Assembly: GCF_001267175.1 (NCBI RefSeq)
Contig: NZ_CP012358.1
Span: 1-64,000 of the forward strand
Reading direction: 5' to 3'
Source: Thiopseudomonas alkaliphila
GTDB taxonomy: Bacteria; Pseudomonadota; Gammaproteobacteria; Pseudomonadales; Pseudomonadaceae
DNA: 64,000 nucleotides
Shown here piece after piece: positions 29,084 to 38,018 of this stretch. The notes under the pieces were generated by a model that saw nothing but the letters and a program-made list of their open reading frames with translations, did no database searches and was not told the DNA's origin. How positions within the stretch are numbered: the first letter of the stretch is position 1; the number at the start of each line of letters is the position of its first letter. A program made the position numbers and the translations under genes.

Positions 29084-30079
29084 ATGGCATTTCCTGCAGC
29101 GTTTTCTGTTTTGGATTTGGCTTCAGTTAAAGATACCGATCAAGGCCCTGCCGAAGCAATGCATCGCTCATTAGCCTTGGCGCAGCATGTGGAGCAGCTA
29201 GGTTTTACCCGGTTTTGGGTGGCTGAGCACCATAACATGGATGCCATTGTCAGCTCAGCAACTGCTGTCTTAATCAGTTACTTAGCAGGTGGTACCCAGC
29301 GTATTCGGGTGGGAGCGGGCGGTATTATGCTGCCTAACCATGCGCCGTTAGTGATTGCTGAGCAATTTGGTACTTTGGAAGCGTTGTATCCTGGGCGGAT
29401 TGATTTGGGTTTAGGCCGTGCACCGGGCACTGATCCGTTGACCGCGAGCGCCTTACGACGGTCACGTACTGGAGATGTGGATGAGTTTCCTGAAGAAGTG
29501 GCCGAGCTGCAGTACTTTTTGGGGCCAAAGCAACCGAATCAAAAAATTATTGCAATGCCTGGAGTAAATAGCCAAGTGCCATTATGGTTGCTAGGTTCTA
29601 GTTTGTTTAGTGCGCAATTAGCCGCCAGCATGGGCTTACCCTATGCTTTTGCCTCGCATTTTGCACCACGCTTTATGCAGCAAGCCATTACTTTGTATCG
29701 CCAGCAGTTTCAACCTTCGGCAGTTTTAGACGAGCCGTATGTGATGCTAGGAGTTCCTCTGATTGCTGCAGAAACCGATGCGCAGGCAGATTTTTTAGCC
29801 ACCACCACTTATCAACGGATTCTCGCTTTATTGCGTGGTCAGAGTATGCAACTCAAACCACCAGTTGCCAGTATGGAAGGGTTATGGTTACCCCATGAAC
29901 AGGCTACAGTCGGTGATTTTTTAGGTATGGCGGTCAAAGGTGGGCCAGATACCTTAAAGTTTCGTTTGCAGCAATTGATTGATAACACGCAGGCTGATGA
30001 GCTGATTTTTACCTGTGATTTATATGAACACCAAGATCGTCTAAACGCCTTTAGTATTTTATCTAGTTTGTACACGTAA
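29084..30079 (+). CDS. Luciferase-like (LLM class) flavin-dependent oxidoreductase
   Basis: A 331-residue TIM-barrel flavoprotein. The N-terminus SVLDLASV, then LGFTRFWVAEHHNM (the conserved EHH motif), RIRVGAGGIMLPNHAPLVIAEQF and GRIDLGLGRAPGTD, are diagnostic of the YhbW-like subgroup of bacterial luciferase relatives. These use FMNH2 and oxygen on unknown substrates. It is preceded by a small membrane protein gene. The downstream 279-bp gap holds no convincing gene. Confidence 0.88.
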   Translation: MAFPAAFSVLDLASVKDTDQGPAEAMHRSLALAQHVEQLGFTRFWVAEHHNMDAIVSSATAVLISYLAGGTQRIRVGAGGIMLPNHAPLVIAEQFGTLEALYPGRIDLGLGRAPGTDPLTASALRRSRTGDVDEFPEEVAELQYFLGPKQPNQKIIAMPGVNSQVPLWLLGSSLFSAQLAASMGLPYAFASHFAPRFMQQAITLYRQQFQPSAVLDEPYVMLGVPLIAAETDAQADFLATTTYQRILALLRGQSMQLKPPVASMEGLWLPHEQATVGDFLGMAVKGGPDTLKFRLQQLIDNTQADELIFTCDLYEHQDRLNAFSILSSLYT

Positions 30080-30202
30080 TAAGCCTAAGTGGCTCTCTAG
30101 AATTGGCTAGATGGCTGAGCAAAAATGCTTTGTCATCTGGCCATTTTTGTTTTACTTTCTGCATTTTTCCACAGCTAACCATTTGTTTTACTGTGAGCTG
30201 TG

Positions 30203-30234
30203 CTACTTGAGTATTAAACTCTTACTACTTGAGT
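30203..30234 (+). repeat. Two direct repeats CTACTTGAGT, 22 bp apart
   Basis: The 10-bp word occurs at 30203-30212 and again at 30225-30234, a 22-bp period (two helical turns). Each has TACTTGAG(T), a partial dyad. It lies 125-156 bp upstream of the outer-membrane channel gene, the right place for an activator site controlling the channel/PQQ-dehydrogenase unit. No regulator gene is adjacent. Confidence 0.45.
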
Positions 30235-30358
30235 GTGCTGGATCTTGCGTGGCGACTCGAAGCGTTTTTCAATTCATCCCAATGGATGCAGTAAACCCTC
30301 GAGCAGCAGGCATTTATGCTGCCTAAGTCGTGCAACACAATAATAAGAGAGAGCCACT

Positions 30359-31264
30359 ATGCAAGTATTCACTTCGGGAATAAAACAACGAGCGCGGCAG
30401 TTGAGTTTAACTGCATTAGGTGTGGCTTTATTGCCACTAACTACTGCGGTACAGGCCGCTGATGTGGATGCGGGGGATTATGTGCCCGCTCCGGTTGGGA
30501 CTAATCTGGGCATTTTGTATTATCAACACGCTGAACGTAACGCTCTGTACAGCGATGGCCATAAAGCACCGGTCAAAGCCGGTTTAAATTCGGATATTGG
30601 TATTTTGCGGATGGTGCACTACATGGACATCGGTGGTTTTACCGTTGATCCACAGTTTTTATTGCCGTTTGGCAAGCTTAAAGCAAAGCGTGATCTATCC
30701 GATTTAGGCAGCGATAGCGGCATTGGCGATCTGATTTTGGCGGCAACGGTATGGCTAGTAAATGAGCCTGAGCAGCGTCGTTATTTTGGGCTAACCCCTT
30801 ATTTATACGCTCCGACCGGCAGCTATGATCACAAAGATGCGATCAATCTAGGAGAGAATCGCTGGAAAATGACCTTGCAGGGCGGTTATGTGCAAGGTTT
30901 AACCGATAAGTTGTGGCTTGAGCTAATTGGTGATGTGACTTTTTTTAATAAAAATGATGAGTTTGGTCCAAATAAACAAACCTTAAAGCAAGAAAAAATG
31001 TATCAGGGACAGGCATTTGTGCGCTACCAGTTGAATGATAAATGGGATCTACGAGCTGGCGTGTCAAGGCTGTGGGGTGGTGAAACTAAGGTGGATGGTC
31101 AATGGCAAAAAGATAAGCCTAACACCAGCAAATACACCCTAGGCAGTGCTTATTCTTTTGATCCGACCACGCAATTAATCGTGAGCTATGGGCGTGATTT
31201 GTCTGTGGATAATGGTTTTAAAGAAAATAACCGGCTGAACTTGCGTCTCTTAAAAGCGTTTTAA
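30359..31264 (+). CDS. MetA-pathway-type outer-membrane channel
   Basis: A 301-residue beta-barrel-type protein of the 'MetA pathway of phenol degradation' family (PF13557). It has a signal peptide cleaved after about residue 33 (AVQA). The body has alternating hydrophobic strands, with LNSDIGILRMVHYMDIGGFT, DSGIGDLILAATVWL and RYFGLTPYLYAPTGSYD, and it ends in an aromatic residue (LLKAF), as outer-membrane proteins do. It is 57 bp upstream of the PQQ dehydrogenase and probably admits its alcohol or aromatic substrate. The substrate is not deducible. Confidence 0.85.
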   Translation: MQVFTSGIKQRARQLSLTALGVALLPLTTAVQAADVDAGDYVPAPVGTNLGILYYQHAERNALYSDGHKAPVKAGLNSDIGILRMVHYMDIGGFTVDPQFLLPFGKLKAKRDLSDLGSDSGIGDLILAATVWLVNEPEQRRYFGLTPYLYAPTGSYDHKDAINLGENRWKMTLQGGYVQGLTDKLWLELIGDVTFFNKNDEFGPNKQTLKQEKMYQGQAFVRYQLNDKWDLRAGVSRLWGGETKVDGQWQKDKPNTSKYTLGSAYSFDPTTQLIVSYGRDLSVDNGFKENNRLNLRLLKAF

Positions 31265-31321
31265 GAAAATATGCTGTTATCCCTCGCCAAAAATAACAAT
31301 AAATAGTTTAAGGAATTCATT

Positions 31322-33388
31322 ATGTCGCATTATTTGCAGCAGCTTGCCTTAAGTTCAGCCTTGGCCTTGATGCCTTGGAGTTTATCTTATGCAGCGCCTG
31401 TCAATCAGCAGGCGATTCTCGATACAGTCACTGAGGGTGCCGAGTGGCTTAGCCATGGACGTACCTACGCTGAGCAGCGTTTTAGTCCGCTAACTGAAAT
31501 TACCGATAAAAATGCTGACCAGTTGAATTTGGCTTGGTCGATCGACTTAGCCAATAATCGTGGACTGGAATCGACCCCGTTATTCCATGAAGGCGTGCTC
31601 TATGCCACTTTATCGTGGAGCCGTGCAATTGCGGTAGATGCAAAAACAGGAAAAATTCTTTGGACCTTTGATCCACAACTTGATCGCGGTGATGCACGCT
31701 ATGCCTGTTGCGATGTGGTCAACCGTGGTGTGGCGTTATGGGAAGGCAAAGTGTTTATGGGCACGCTAGATGGCCGCTTAATCGCTTTAGATGCCAAAAC
31801 CGGTGAGCAGCTTTGGAGTGAGCAGACCACTGATCCTGCACAGCCTTACAGTATTACTGGTGCGCCACGAGTAGTGAAAGGTAAGGTGATTATTGGTAAC
31901 GGGGGCTCGGAGTATGGTGTGCGTGGTTATTTTTCCGCCTATGATGCACAAACTGGAAAAATGGACTGGCGCTTTTATACTGTGCCGGGAGATCCAAGCC
32001 AGCCTTATGAGCATCCAGAATTAGAGGCTGCGGCTAAAACCTGGAGTGGGGATAGCTACTGGAAACTCGGTGGGGGTGGTACGGCGTGGGATAGCATGGC
32101 CTATGATCCTGAGCTAGATCTGTTATATGTCGGCACGGGTAACGCAGCACCTTGGAACCGAGAGGTGCGCAGCCCAGAGGGTGGCGATAACCTCTATGTC
32201 TCGTCGATTTTGGCCATTAAGCCCGATACTGGACGCCTTGCTTGGCATTATCAAGTGACACCTGGAGATTCATGGGACTTCACAGCGACCCAACAAATTA
32301 CCTTGGCTGAGTTAGAGCTAGAAGGAAAAATGCGTAAGGTGCTGATGCAAGCTCCGAAAAATGGCTTCTTCTATGTCATTGATCGCGAAACCGGCGAGCT
32401 ACTTTCTGCTGAGAAATTTGGCAAGGTAACCTGGGCTGAGCGGATTGATTTAGCTACTGGACGGCCAGTCGAGACAGATAATGCACGCTATAAAGATGAG
32501 CCGATTGTCATGTGGCCTAGTCCATTCGGGGCGCACAACTGGCATCCAATGTCCTATAACCCGAATACCGGATTGGTCTACATTCCCTATCAAGAAGTAC
32601 CGGGTGTATATCGTAATGAAGGTAAGCAGTTTGAGCCGATTAAAGCCTTTAATACTGGATCAGCGTTTGGTGATGCTACTGAAGTACCAGCCGAAGTGGT
32701 TAGTGGTGCGTTAGTGGCTTGGGATCCGGTCAAGCAACAGCAAGCGTGGCGAGTTAATTACGATAACTATTGGAATGGCGGCACCTTAACTACCGCAGGT
32801 AACCTGGTGTTTCAGGGGACAGCAGATGGTTATATGAAAGCTTACTCGGCTGATAAAGGTAAAGAGTTATGGTCATTTGATGCGCAAACTGGAGTAATTG
32901 CAGGCCCTATTACCTATCAGTTTGAAGGCGAGCAATATGTGGCGGTAATGGCTGGCTGGGGAGGTGTTGCGCCTTTAGTTGGCGGTGATGCAGCATTAAA
33001 ACCGGGGGTGAAAAACATCAGTCGGCTATTGGTGTTTAAGCTCAATGGCGAAGCTCGTTTGCCTAAACCAGTAATGACTAGCCTGCCGCCCACTGGTCGG
33101 GATCAGGTAACGGTGACTGCTAATGAGGCAGAGTTAGCTGAGGGGCAGCGTTTATTTGGCGCCTATTGCATGATTTGTCATGGTGTAGGAGCAGTCAGTG
33201 GTGGTGTCATTCCAGACTTACGCAAAACCACCGAAGCACGCCGAGAAGTGTTTGAGCAGATTGTGCTAGACGGTATCTTAGCGCCAGTGGGCATGCCAAG
33301 CTTTAAAGACAGTTTGGATACGCAGCAAGTTACTTTGATCAAGGAGTACATTAAGTCTCGCGAACAAGCGATGGAAGCCAAGCAGTAA
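31322..33388 (+). CDS. PQQ-dependent quinohemoprotein alcohol dehydrogenase
   Basis: A periplasmic type II alcohol dehydrogenase with PQQ and a fused cytochrome c. The signal peptide ends near residue 24. Adjacent Cys129-Cys130 in ARYACCDVVNRG form the characteristic vicinal disulfide over PQQ, and the catalytic Asp is 319 in GDSWDFTATQ. Tryptophan-docking repeats (AYSADKGKELWSFDAQTG) make the propeller. The C-terminal haem site is Cys616-Met-Ile-Cys619-His620. The length is 688 aa. Electrons would pass from PQQ to the haem and on to a cytochrome or azurin. No pqq biosynthesis genes are in the window. It pairs with the upstream channel gene; the alcohol substrate is unknown. Confidence 0.93.
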   Translation: MSHYLQQLALSSALALMPWSLSYAAPVNQQAILDTVTEGAEWLSHGRTYAEQRFSPLTEITDKNADQLNLAWSIDLANNRGLESTPLFHEGVLYATLSWSRAIAVDAKTGKILWTFDPQLDRGDARYACCDVVNRGVALWEGKVFMGTLDGRLIALDAKTGEQLWSEQTTDPAQPYSITGAPRVVKGKVIIGNGGSEYGVRGYFSAYDAQTGKMDWRFYTVPGDPSQPYEHPELEAAAKTWSGDSYWKLGGGGTAWDSMAYDPELDLLYVGTGNAAPWNREVRSPEGGDNLYVSSILAIKPDTGRLAWHYQVTPGDSWDFTATQQITLAELELEGKMRKVLMQAPKNGFFYVIDRETGELLSAEKFGKVTWAERIDLATGRPVETDNARYKDEPIVMWPSPFGAHNWHPMSYNPNTGLVYIPYQEVPGVYRNEGKQFEPIKAFNTGSAFGDATEVPAEVVSGALVAWDPVKQQQAWRVNYDNYWNGGTLTTAGNLVFQGTADGYMKAYSADKGKELWSFDAQTGVIAGPITYQFEGEQYVAVMAGWGGVAPLVGGDAALKPGVKNISRLLVFKLNGEARLPKPVMTSLPPTGRDQVTVTANEAELAEGQRLFGAYCMICHGVGAVSGGVIPDLRKTTEARREVFEQIVLDGILAPVGMPSFKDSLDTQQVTLIKEYIKSREQAMEAKQ

Positions 33389-33410
33389 CACTGTTAAGCG
33401 TGGTTAATGT

Positions 33411-33443
33411 AATCGGCCCACCGTCACTGTGGGCCGATTTTTA
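33411..33443 (+). terminator. Terminator after the PQQ dehydrogenase
   Basis: An 11-bp stem (33411-33421 with 33429-33439, 7-nt loop) with a T-run. The convergent apt gene ends 32 bp away. Confidence 0.88.
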
Positions 33444-33474
33444 TTGCCTTGAAATTAGCTTAAAGCTGAGGGGG

Positions 33475-34011
33475 TTAGGCAAAAGCTGTTAGGGTAAAGG
33501 TGGGAATACGCGCATCCTGTAACAAGCGTGAGCCATTCAGTTCGGGCAAATCGACAATCGCTGCCACTTCATAGATATTAGCGCCCATTTGTCGGATTAA
33601 GCGCGCAGCGGCTAAAAAGGTTCCACCACTGGCGATAATATCATCCATCAATAACACTTTATGCTCGGCATTTAGGCAGCCAGCCTCTACTTCGAGTACC
33701 GATTGCTCGTATTCGGTGTCATAGGCTTCGGTTAATACTTTTGCTGGTAACTTGCCTTGTTTGCGAAACAGGATCAGTGGTTTATTTAACGCATAAGCTA
33801 CGGCTGATGCCAGCACAAAGCCACGGGCCTCAATAGCGCCGATATGGGTAAAATCACTGTCGATATAGCGTTGCACAAAACTGTCAACCACCATGCGAAA
33901 GGCTTTAGGTGACTGAAACACCGGAGTAATATCGCGAAACACCACACCCGCTTTCGGAAAGTCATTAATCGGGGTAATCAGCGATTTAATGGCAAACTCA
34001 TCAAAAATCAT
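33475..34011 (-). CDS. apt: Adenine phosphoribosyltransferase
   Basis: A purine-salvage enzyme that makes AMP from adenine and PRPP. From ATG 34011 (GGAG upstream) it is 178 aa, starting [20 protein letters not shown], the family N-terminus. It has [27 protein letters not shown] and the PRPP loop [12 protein letters not shown]. The frame is open to 34059, but the extra hydrophobic residues are not part of the family. It is not adjacent to other purine genes. Confidence 0.95.
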   Translation of the reverse strand: MIFDEFAIKSLITPINDFPKAGVVFRDITPVFQSPKAFRMVVDSFVQRYIDSDFTHIGAIEARGFVLASAVAYALNKPLILFRKQGKLPAKVLTEAYDTEYEQSVLEVEAGCLNAEHKVLLMDDIIASGGTFLAAARLIRQMGANIYEVAAIVDLPELNGSRLLQDARIPTFTLTAFA

Positions 34012-34162
34012 AAACAACTCCATGGCAAGACAGATGATAGCCGCTAATACTAGCAGCAAGCGCAGAGTAGCAAGGACGCAGCGCCTTTAAACTCAGACCT
34101 TTGGCGGGAAGCAATTAGCATCATGCCGAGCAATCACTGGTGAGGACTTGAGATACATCAAG

Positions 34163-34188
34163 GCACTGCCGAGGAGACAGTGCTTTTT
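34163..34188 (+). other. Possible plus-strand terminator between apt and the GntP gene
   Basis: A 6-bp stem (34163-34168 with 34178-34183) is followed by T5 on the plus strand. Both flanking genes are on the minus strand, so it would stop antisense transcription; on the minus strand it lacks a T-run. Confidence 0.35.
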
Positions 34189-34213
34189 GATTGATTATTG
34201 CAGTAAATACTGT

Positions 34214-35518
34214 TTAGTAAAATAAGCTGTAGAGCAAGACGGCAATTGCAAGTACGGGTAATGGAATGAGTACGCTCACTAAAAATACGGCAGGATAGGC
34301 CCGCTGATGGGTTTCTTTACAAATAGCTCGAATAGTTGTGACCACATAGCCATTATGCGGGAGTGAATCTAAGCCACCTGAGGCAATGGCTGAAATGCGA
34401 TGCATGGCTCCATTATCTAGCCCCATAGATTGGTAAATAGGTGCCAGAATAGGTAAGGCAATGCCTAAGCCACCGGAAGCAGACCCTGTAATTCCTGCAA
34501 TCACGGTTACAGCTACGGCTAATCCTGCATACTCAAGTCCGGGCATATTGGTCAGCACTGCCACAATATTGCCAAAGGCGGGAGATTGAGCGGCTACTGC
34601 GCCAAAACCGACTACGGCGCAAGTATTAGCAATCGCGATTAATGCATTTTCAGATCCTGTACTGATCATTTTACCCGGTGAATTTATTGTTTTTATAAAC
34701 AATAAATAGCCAATGGTTAGGCTGGCAATCATTGCGACCAGTAATGCTTCGATTACTGGAATATAGTGGCTTAACAAATTAAAACCACCTACTAGAATAA
34801 TTAGCGGAGTTATTGCACTGATAAACGATACAGCAGATTCTTTACTAACGGCTGCTTCACCGTAATCAGCAGGAAGATCAAAGTTTTCTCCCTTGGCTGT
34901 GGCACGATTAGCCATCCACTTGAGTGCATAGCCGCCTGATACCATGATTAGTAAACCCATCAGGACACCGATCATCCCGCCCGCAGTTGCTGTGGTGCCA
35001 AAATAGGTGGTAGGAATGAGGTTTTGAATTTCAGGTGAGCCAGGCGACACCATAGTGAATGAAATTGAGCCAAAGATGATAGCAGCAGGAATAAAGCGGT
35101 GAGCGATATTGGCGCTGCGAAACAATTCAAATGCAATAGGGTAAAGGGTAAAACCCACTACAAATACACTCACACCACCATAGGTTAAAATAGCGCCTGC
35201 ACCTACTACCGCCATGATAGCGCGCTTGGCGCCTAATACCTGTTTGGATTTGTTAGCAATGGCAAGAGCTGCACCGCTGTCATCCATTAAACGACCAAAA
35301 ATGGCTCCCAGTAAAATGGCAGGAAACCAAGTGGTAAAAAATCCAGTGAAACCTTTCATGTAGTAATCGAGCATGGCAATACTTAGATCCATACCGCTAG
35401 TGAGGGCTACGAGTATCGCGCAAACGATTGCTGAGAAAATAATGCCAATTCCGCGCATTGTCATAAATACCAGCAAGGCTAGGCCTGCCAGTAGGCCAAG
35501 ATAGCTTATAGTCAGCAT
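34214..35518 (-). CDS. GntP-family permease
   Basis: A 434-residue inner-membrane transporter with about 12 helices. It has the GntP-family segments GAILTYGGVSVFVVGFTLYP, SPGSPEIQNLIPTTYFGT and GGLDSLPHNGYVVTT. The family carries gluconate, hydroxybutyrate and other hydroxy acids by proton symport; this branch resembles the D-beta-hydroxybutyrate/uncharacterised subfamily more than gluconate permeases. Downstream on the opposite strand are a hydroxy-acid dehydrogenase and a hydroxypyruvate-isomerase-like enzyme, which suggests the same substrate group. Confidence 0.85.
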   Translation of the reverse strand: MLTISYLGLLAGLALLVFMTMRGIGIIFSAIVCAILVALTSGMDLSIAMLDYYMKGFTGFFTTWFPAILLGAIFGRLMDDSGAALAIANKSKQVLGAKRAIMAVVGAGAILTYGGVSVFVVGFTLYPIAFELFRSANIAHRFIPAAIIFGSISFTMVSPGSPEIQNLIPTTYFGTTATAGGMIGVLMGLLIMVSGGYALKWMANRATAKGENFDLPADYGEAAVSKESAVSFISAITPLIILVGGFNLLSHYIPVIEALLVAMIASLTIGYLLFIKTINSPGKMISTGSENALIAIANTCAVVGFGAVAAQSPAFGNIVAVLTNMPGLEYAGLAVAVTVIAGITGSASGGLGIALPILAPIYQSMGLDNGAMHRISAIASGGLDSLPHNGYVVTTIRAICKETHQRAYPAVFLVSVLIPLPVLAIAVLLYSLFY

Positions 35519-35805
35519 AAGATGACTCCTATTATTAATACTTATTATTAGGAACGAGCGCAGACAGCAAAGCGCTTGATAGTCTTGAGTCTAGAAAGCA
35601 AATCTTAGGTGTTACAAGGAGGATAGCTGCAGAGTCCTTGTGCAGATCTGCAGCACAGAAAAGTGTGAGTGGCTGGTGTTGCCTAATACCGTGAGGAAGA
35701 GCTTACTTTTAGTGAGGGGAACAAAGTGCTGTTTGGTTCAAGCATTCGACTAATGTCGGAGCATATAAGCTATAGCGGTATTATATTTCATTCTCTCTGG
35801 TGTCT

Positions 35806-36117
35806 TTATTGGGGGGTGGCTGAGCGGTTTTGCACTAAAATCCAAGGCGAGAGCACAATAGCCCAGAGTGTTTGATTGTTGCTTTGATAGTTCAGGGCTT
35901 CTTCGTCAGTCAGGCGGTACAGCTTCTTTTGTTGCATTAGAGCACTGACTTGTTTTTTATTATCGTCCGCAATGCTTTCTGCTACGGCCACCAAATCTAG
36001 TGTAGGGTCAACACTAAAGAGCACGCCTTGGGCAAAAAACTTTTCTAATTCTTGCCAGCTAATTTGCGCAGTTTCACCGAGAATTTGTGCATATAAAGTC
36101 GAAACGTCTTGTGTCAT
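35806..36117 (-). CDS. DUF2288 family protein
   Basis: A 103-residue protein of a gammaproteobacterial family without known function. The pattern TLYAQILGETAQISWQELEK, then FFAQGVLFSVDPTLDLV, then VAESIADDNKKQV, matches DUF2288. It is alpha-helical with a Trp-containing C-terminal part (LWAIVLSPWILVQN) that likely packs in the core. It is divergent from the dehydrogenase gene (67-bp gap) and is probably unrelated functionally. Confidence 0.8.
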   Translation of the reverse strand: MTQDVSTLYAQILGETAQISWQELEKFFAQGVLFSVDPTLDLVAVAESIADDNKKQVSALMQQKKLYRLTDEEALNYQSNNQTLWAIVLSPWILVQNRSATPQ

Positions 36118-36184
36118 GATCAGGGCTCTAAAAAATCGCTATCATACCGTGAAATAAAAAATCGCCCAACTAAAGGAGAACACA

Positions 36185-37078
36185 ATGGCTGAGCCTAAGC
36201 TAAGTATTGGTTTTGCAGGTATTGGCTTAATGGGGCTGCCGATGACGCAGCGGTTGTTGCAGGCAGGTTATGCTGTTCAGGTGTGGAATCGCAGCCCAGA
36301 GAAGCTAGCACCTTTGTTGGCCTTAGGTGCCACTGCCGCTAATCACAGCCACGAGTTATTACACAATGAGGTGGTGTGTTTGTGCTTAGCCGATACAGAG
36401 GCGGTTAAGCAAGTGGTTTATGGCGAGCAGGGTCTATTGAGCGCAAGTCAGCGGGATAAAATTATTATTGATTTTTCTAGTGTCAAACCTGACTTTACTC
36501 AACAGGTCAGTCAAGAACTGTTCACCAAAGCAGGGCATCGTTGGTTGGATATTCCGGTTTCTGGTGGTGTGCAGGGCGCGGTAAATGGCAGCTTGGTGAT
36601 GATGGCAGGCGGTGATCAAGCTGCACTTGAGCAGGTTCGGCCACTATTGGCGCATTTATCATCTCGGGTCAGTTATATGGGGCCTTCGGGCGCTGGGCAA
36701 ACCACTAAAATCTGCAATCAAATGCTAGTCGCCTCGAATGCCTTAGTGATTGCTGAAGTAGTGGCGTTGGCTAGTAAAGCAGGGGTGGATAGTATGCAAC
36801 TTGCCAGTGCGTTAGCCGGTGGTTTTGCCGATAGCAAGCCGTTACAGATTTTGGCGCCACAAATGGCTAGCCGTAGCTTTGAACCGATTAAATGGCATGT
36901 GCGGACCCTGTTAAAAGATTTGGATATGGCTACTGAACTGGCAAAAAGCCTACAAACAGCCGTACCTATGAGTGGCTCAGCGGCTGAGTTAATGCGTTTG
37001 CACGCCAGCAATGGTTACGCCGATCAAGATCCCGCTACGTTAATTGAGCAGTACCTAAAGGAAGCCGCATGCAATTAG
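36185..37078 (+). CDS. 3-hydroxyisobutyrate dehydrogenase-family oxidoreductase (LtnD/GlxR-like)
   Basis: A 297-residue NAD(P)-dependent beta-hydroxyacid dehydrogenase. The Rossmann motif is GFAGIGLMGLPMTQRLLQAG, then the substrate-binding DIPVSGGVQGA and GPSGAGQTTKICNQML containing the catalytic Lys. The family includes tartronate-semialdehyde reductase and L-threonate dehydrogenase (LtnD). The next gene encodes an Hyi/OtnI-type isomerase and overlaps it by 10 bp, the pairing seen in both glyoxylate and tetronate pathways. AAGGAG precedes the ATG. The substrate remains open. Confidence 0.86.
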   Translation: MAEPKLSIGFAGIGLMGLPMTQRLLQAGYAVQVWNRSPEKLAPLLALGATAANHSHELLHNEVVCLCLADTEAVKQVVYGEQGLLSASQRDKIIIDFSSVKPDFTQQVSQELFTKAGHRWLDIPVSGGVQGAVNGSLVMMAGGDQAALEQVRPLLAHLSSRVSYMGPSGAGQTTKICNQMLVASNALVIAEVVALASKAGVDSMQLASALAGGFADSKPLQILAPQMASRSFEPIKWHVRTLLKDLDMATELAKSLQTAVPMSGSAAELMRLHASNGYADQDPATLIEQYLKEAACN

Positions 37079-37857
37079 TTGCTAATTTATCGTTATTATT
37101 TACTGAGTTACCCCTGCTGGCACGGTTACAAGCGGCTAAAGCCGCAGGCTTTGACGCAGTAGAAATTCAGTTTCCCTATGAAGTACCTGCTTTGCAGCTT
37201 AAACAAGAATTGCAGCGCTGTGATTTAACTTTAGCGCTGATTAATTTGCCGGCAGGTGATTTGATGCAGGGAGGGCTTGGCTTGGCGTGTCGAGTAGAGC
37301 AACAAGCCGCCTTTAGACAGGCCCTTGATCAAGCAGTTAGTTATGCGCTTGTGGTACAGCCGAAAATGGTTAATGTCTTGGCTGGGCGTATTGTCAGTGA
37401 AGAGGAGCGTGCCATCGCGACGCAGCACTTAGTGACGAATCTACAGCGTGCAATTAATGCGTTTCAACCGTTACAGATTAAGGTGCTGTGTGAAGCGATT
37501 AATCCCCTTGATATGCCTAATTTCTTGATCAATACCCCAGAGCAGCTATTAGCAGTGATGCAAGCGGTAGAGAGTGAGTATTGTTTGGCACAATTAGATA
37601 TTTACCATATGGCGCGCCAAGGGTTGGATCTAGTACAAAGTATTGAAAAACTGGCGGCGTATTTAGGCCATGTACAGTTTGCAGATTGTCCAGGTCGTGG
37701 TGAACCAGGCAGTGGCCAGTTGGATTTTACCCAAGTATTAACCACACTGAAGTCAGTAGGTTATCAAGGTTACTTAAGTGCGGAATATATACCGCAGCAT
37801 GCGACCACGGACAGCTTGTTATGGAAATCAGTGTTTGAAAAGCAGCTAAAAGGATAA
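37069..37857 (+). CDS. Hydroxypyruvate isomerase-family protein (Hyi/OtnI-like)
   Basis: A 262-residue TIM-barrel isomerase. It starts MQLVANLSLLFTELPLLARL and has AAGFDAVEIQFPYE and the metal site CEAINPLDMPNFLI. The C-terminal HVQFADCPGRGEPGSGQLDF is the signature of hydroxypyruvate isomerases. Members interconvert hydroxypyruvate and tartronate semialdehyde, or 2-oxo-tetronate isomers (OtnI). It overlaps the dehydrogenase gene by 10 bp. Neither a tartronate-semialdehyde synthase (Gcl) nor an OtnK kinase/OtnC decarboxylase is nearby. Confidence 0.88.
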   Translation: MQLVANLSLLFTELPLLARLQAAKAAGFDAVEIQFPYEVPALQLKQELQRCDLTLALINLPAGDLMQGGLGLACRVEQQAAFRQALDQAVSYALVVQPKMVNVLAGRIVSEEERAIATQHLVTNLQRAINAFQPLQIKVLCEAINPLDMPNFLINTPEQLLAVMQAVESEYCLAQLDIYHMARQGLDLVQSIEKLAAYLGHVQFADCPGRGEPGSGQLDFTQVLTTLKSVGYQGYLSAEYIPQHATTDSLLWKSVFEKQLKG

Positions 37858-37901
37858 AGTTAGCAGCTAAAAGTTGCAAACTGGTAATAAGGTGTGCTAT
37901 C

Positions 37902-37910
37902 TGCTATACT
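37902..37910 (+). promoter_or_regulatory. Extended -10 promoter for the small transcription unit
   Basis: TGCTATACT (TG-N-TATACT) matches an extended -10 element. The -35 region (TGGTAA at 37882-37887) is weak. About 100 nt of leader, including a GTTGTGGT...ACTACAAC hairpin (one G-T pair), precede the small ORF. Confidence 0.45.
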
Positions 37911-38018
37911 CTTTCACTTGCTTGGTGGTACTTCTCTTCGTTGTGGTCTCTTACTACAACAACGCTAAGCAGTAATATCCCCGCAGTCTTAGGCTGCCGA
38001 TGGTTATGAGGTAGTGAA

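Noticed and set aside
30111..30326. 71-codon plus-strand ORF between the LLM oxidoreductase and the channel gene
   Set aside because: No ribosome-binding site, hydrophobic and Cys/Phe-rich junk-like composition, no recognisable family, and it covers the repeats and probable promoter of the next gene.
35519..35805. Gene or element between the GntP permease and DUF2288 genes
   Set aside because: The 287 bp hold TATTATTA direct repeats near the permease start, but nothing I can call a gene or a defined site.
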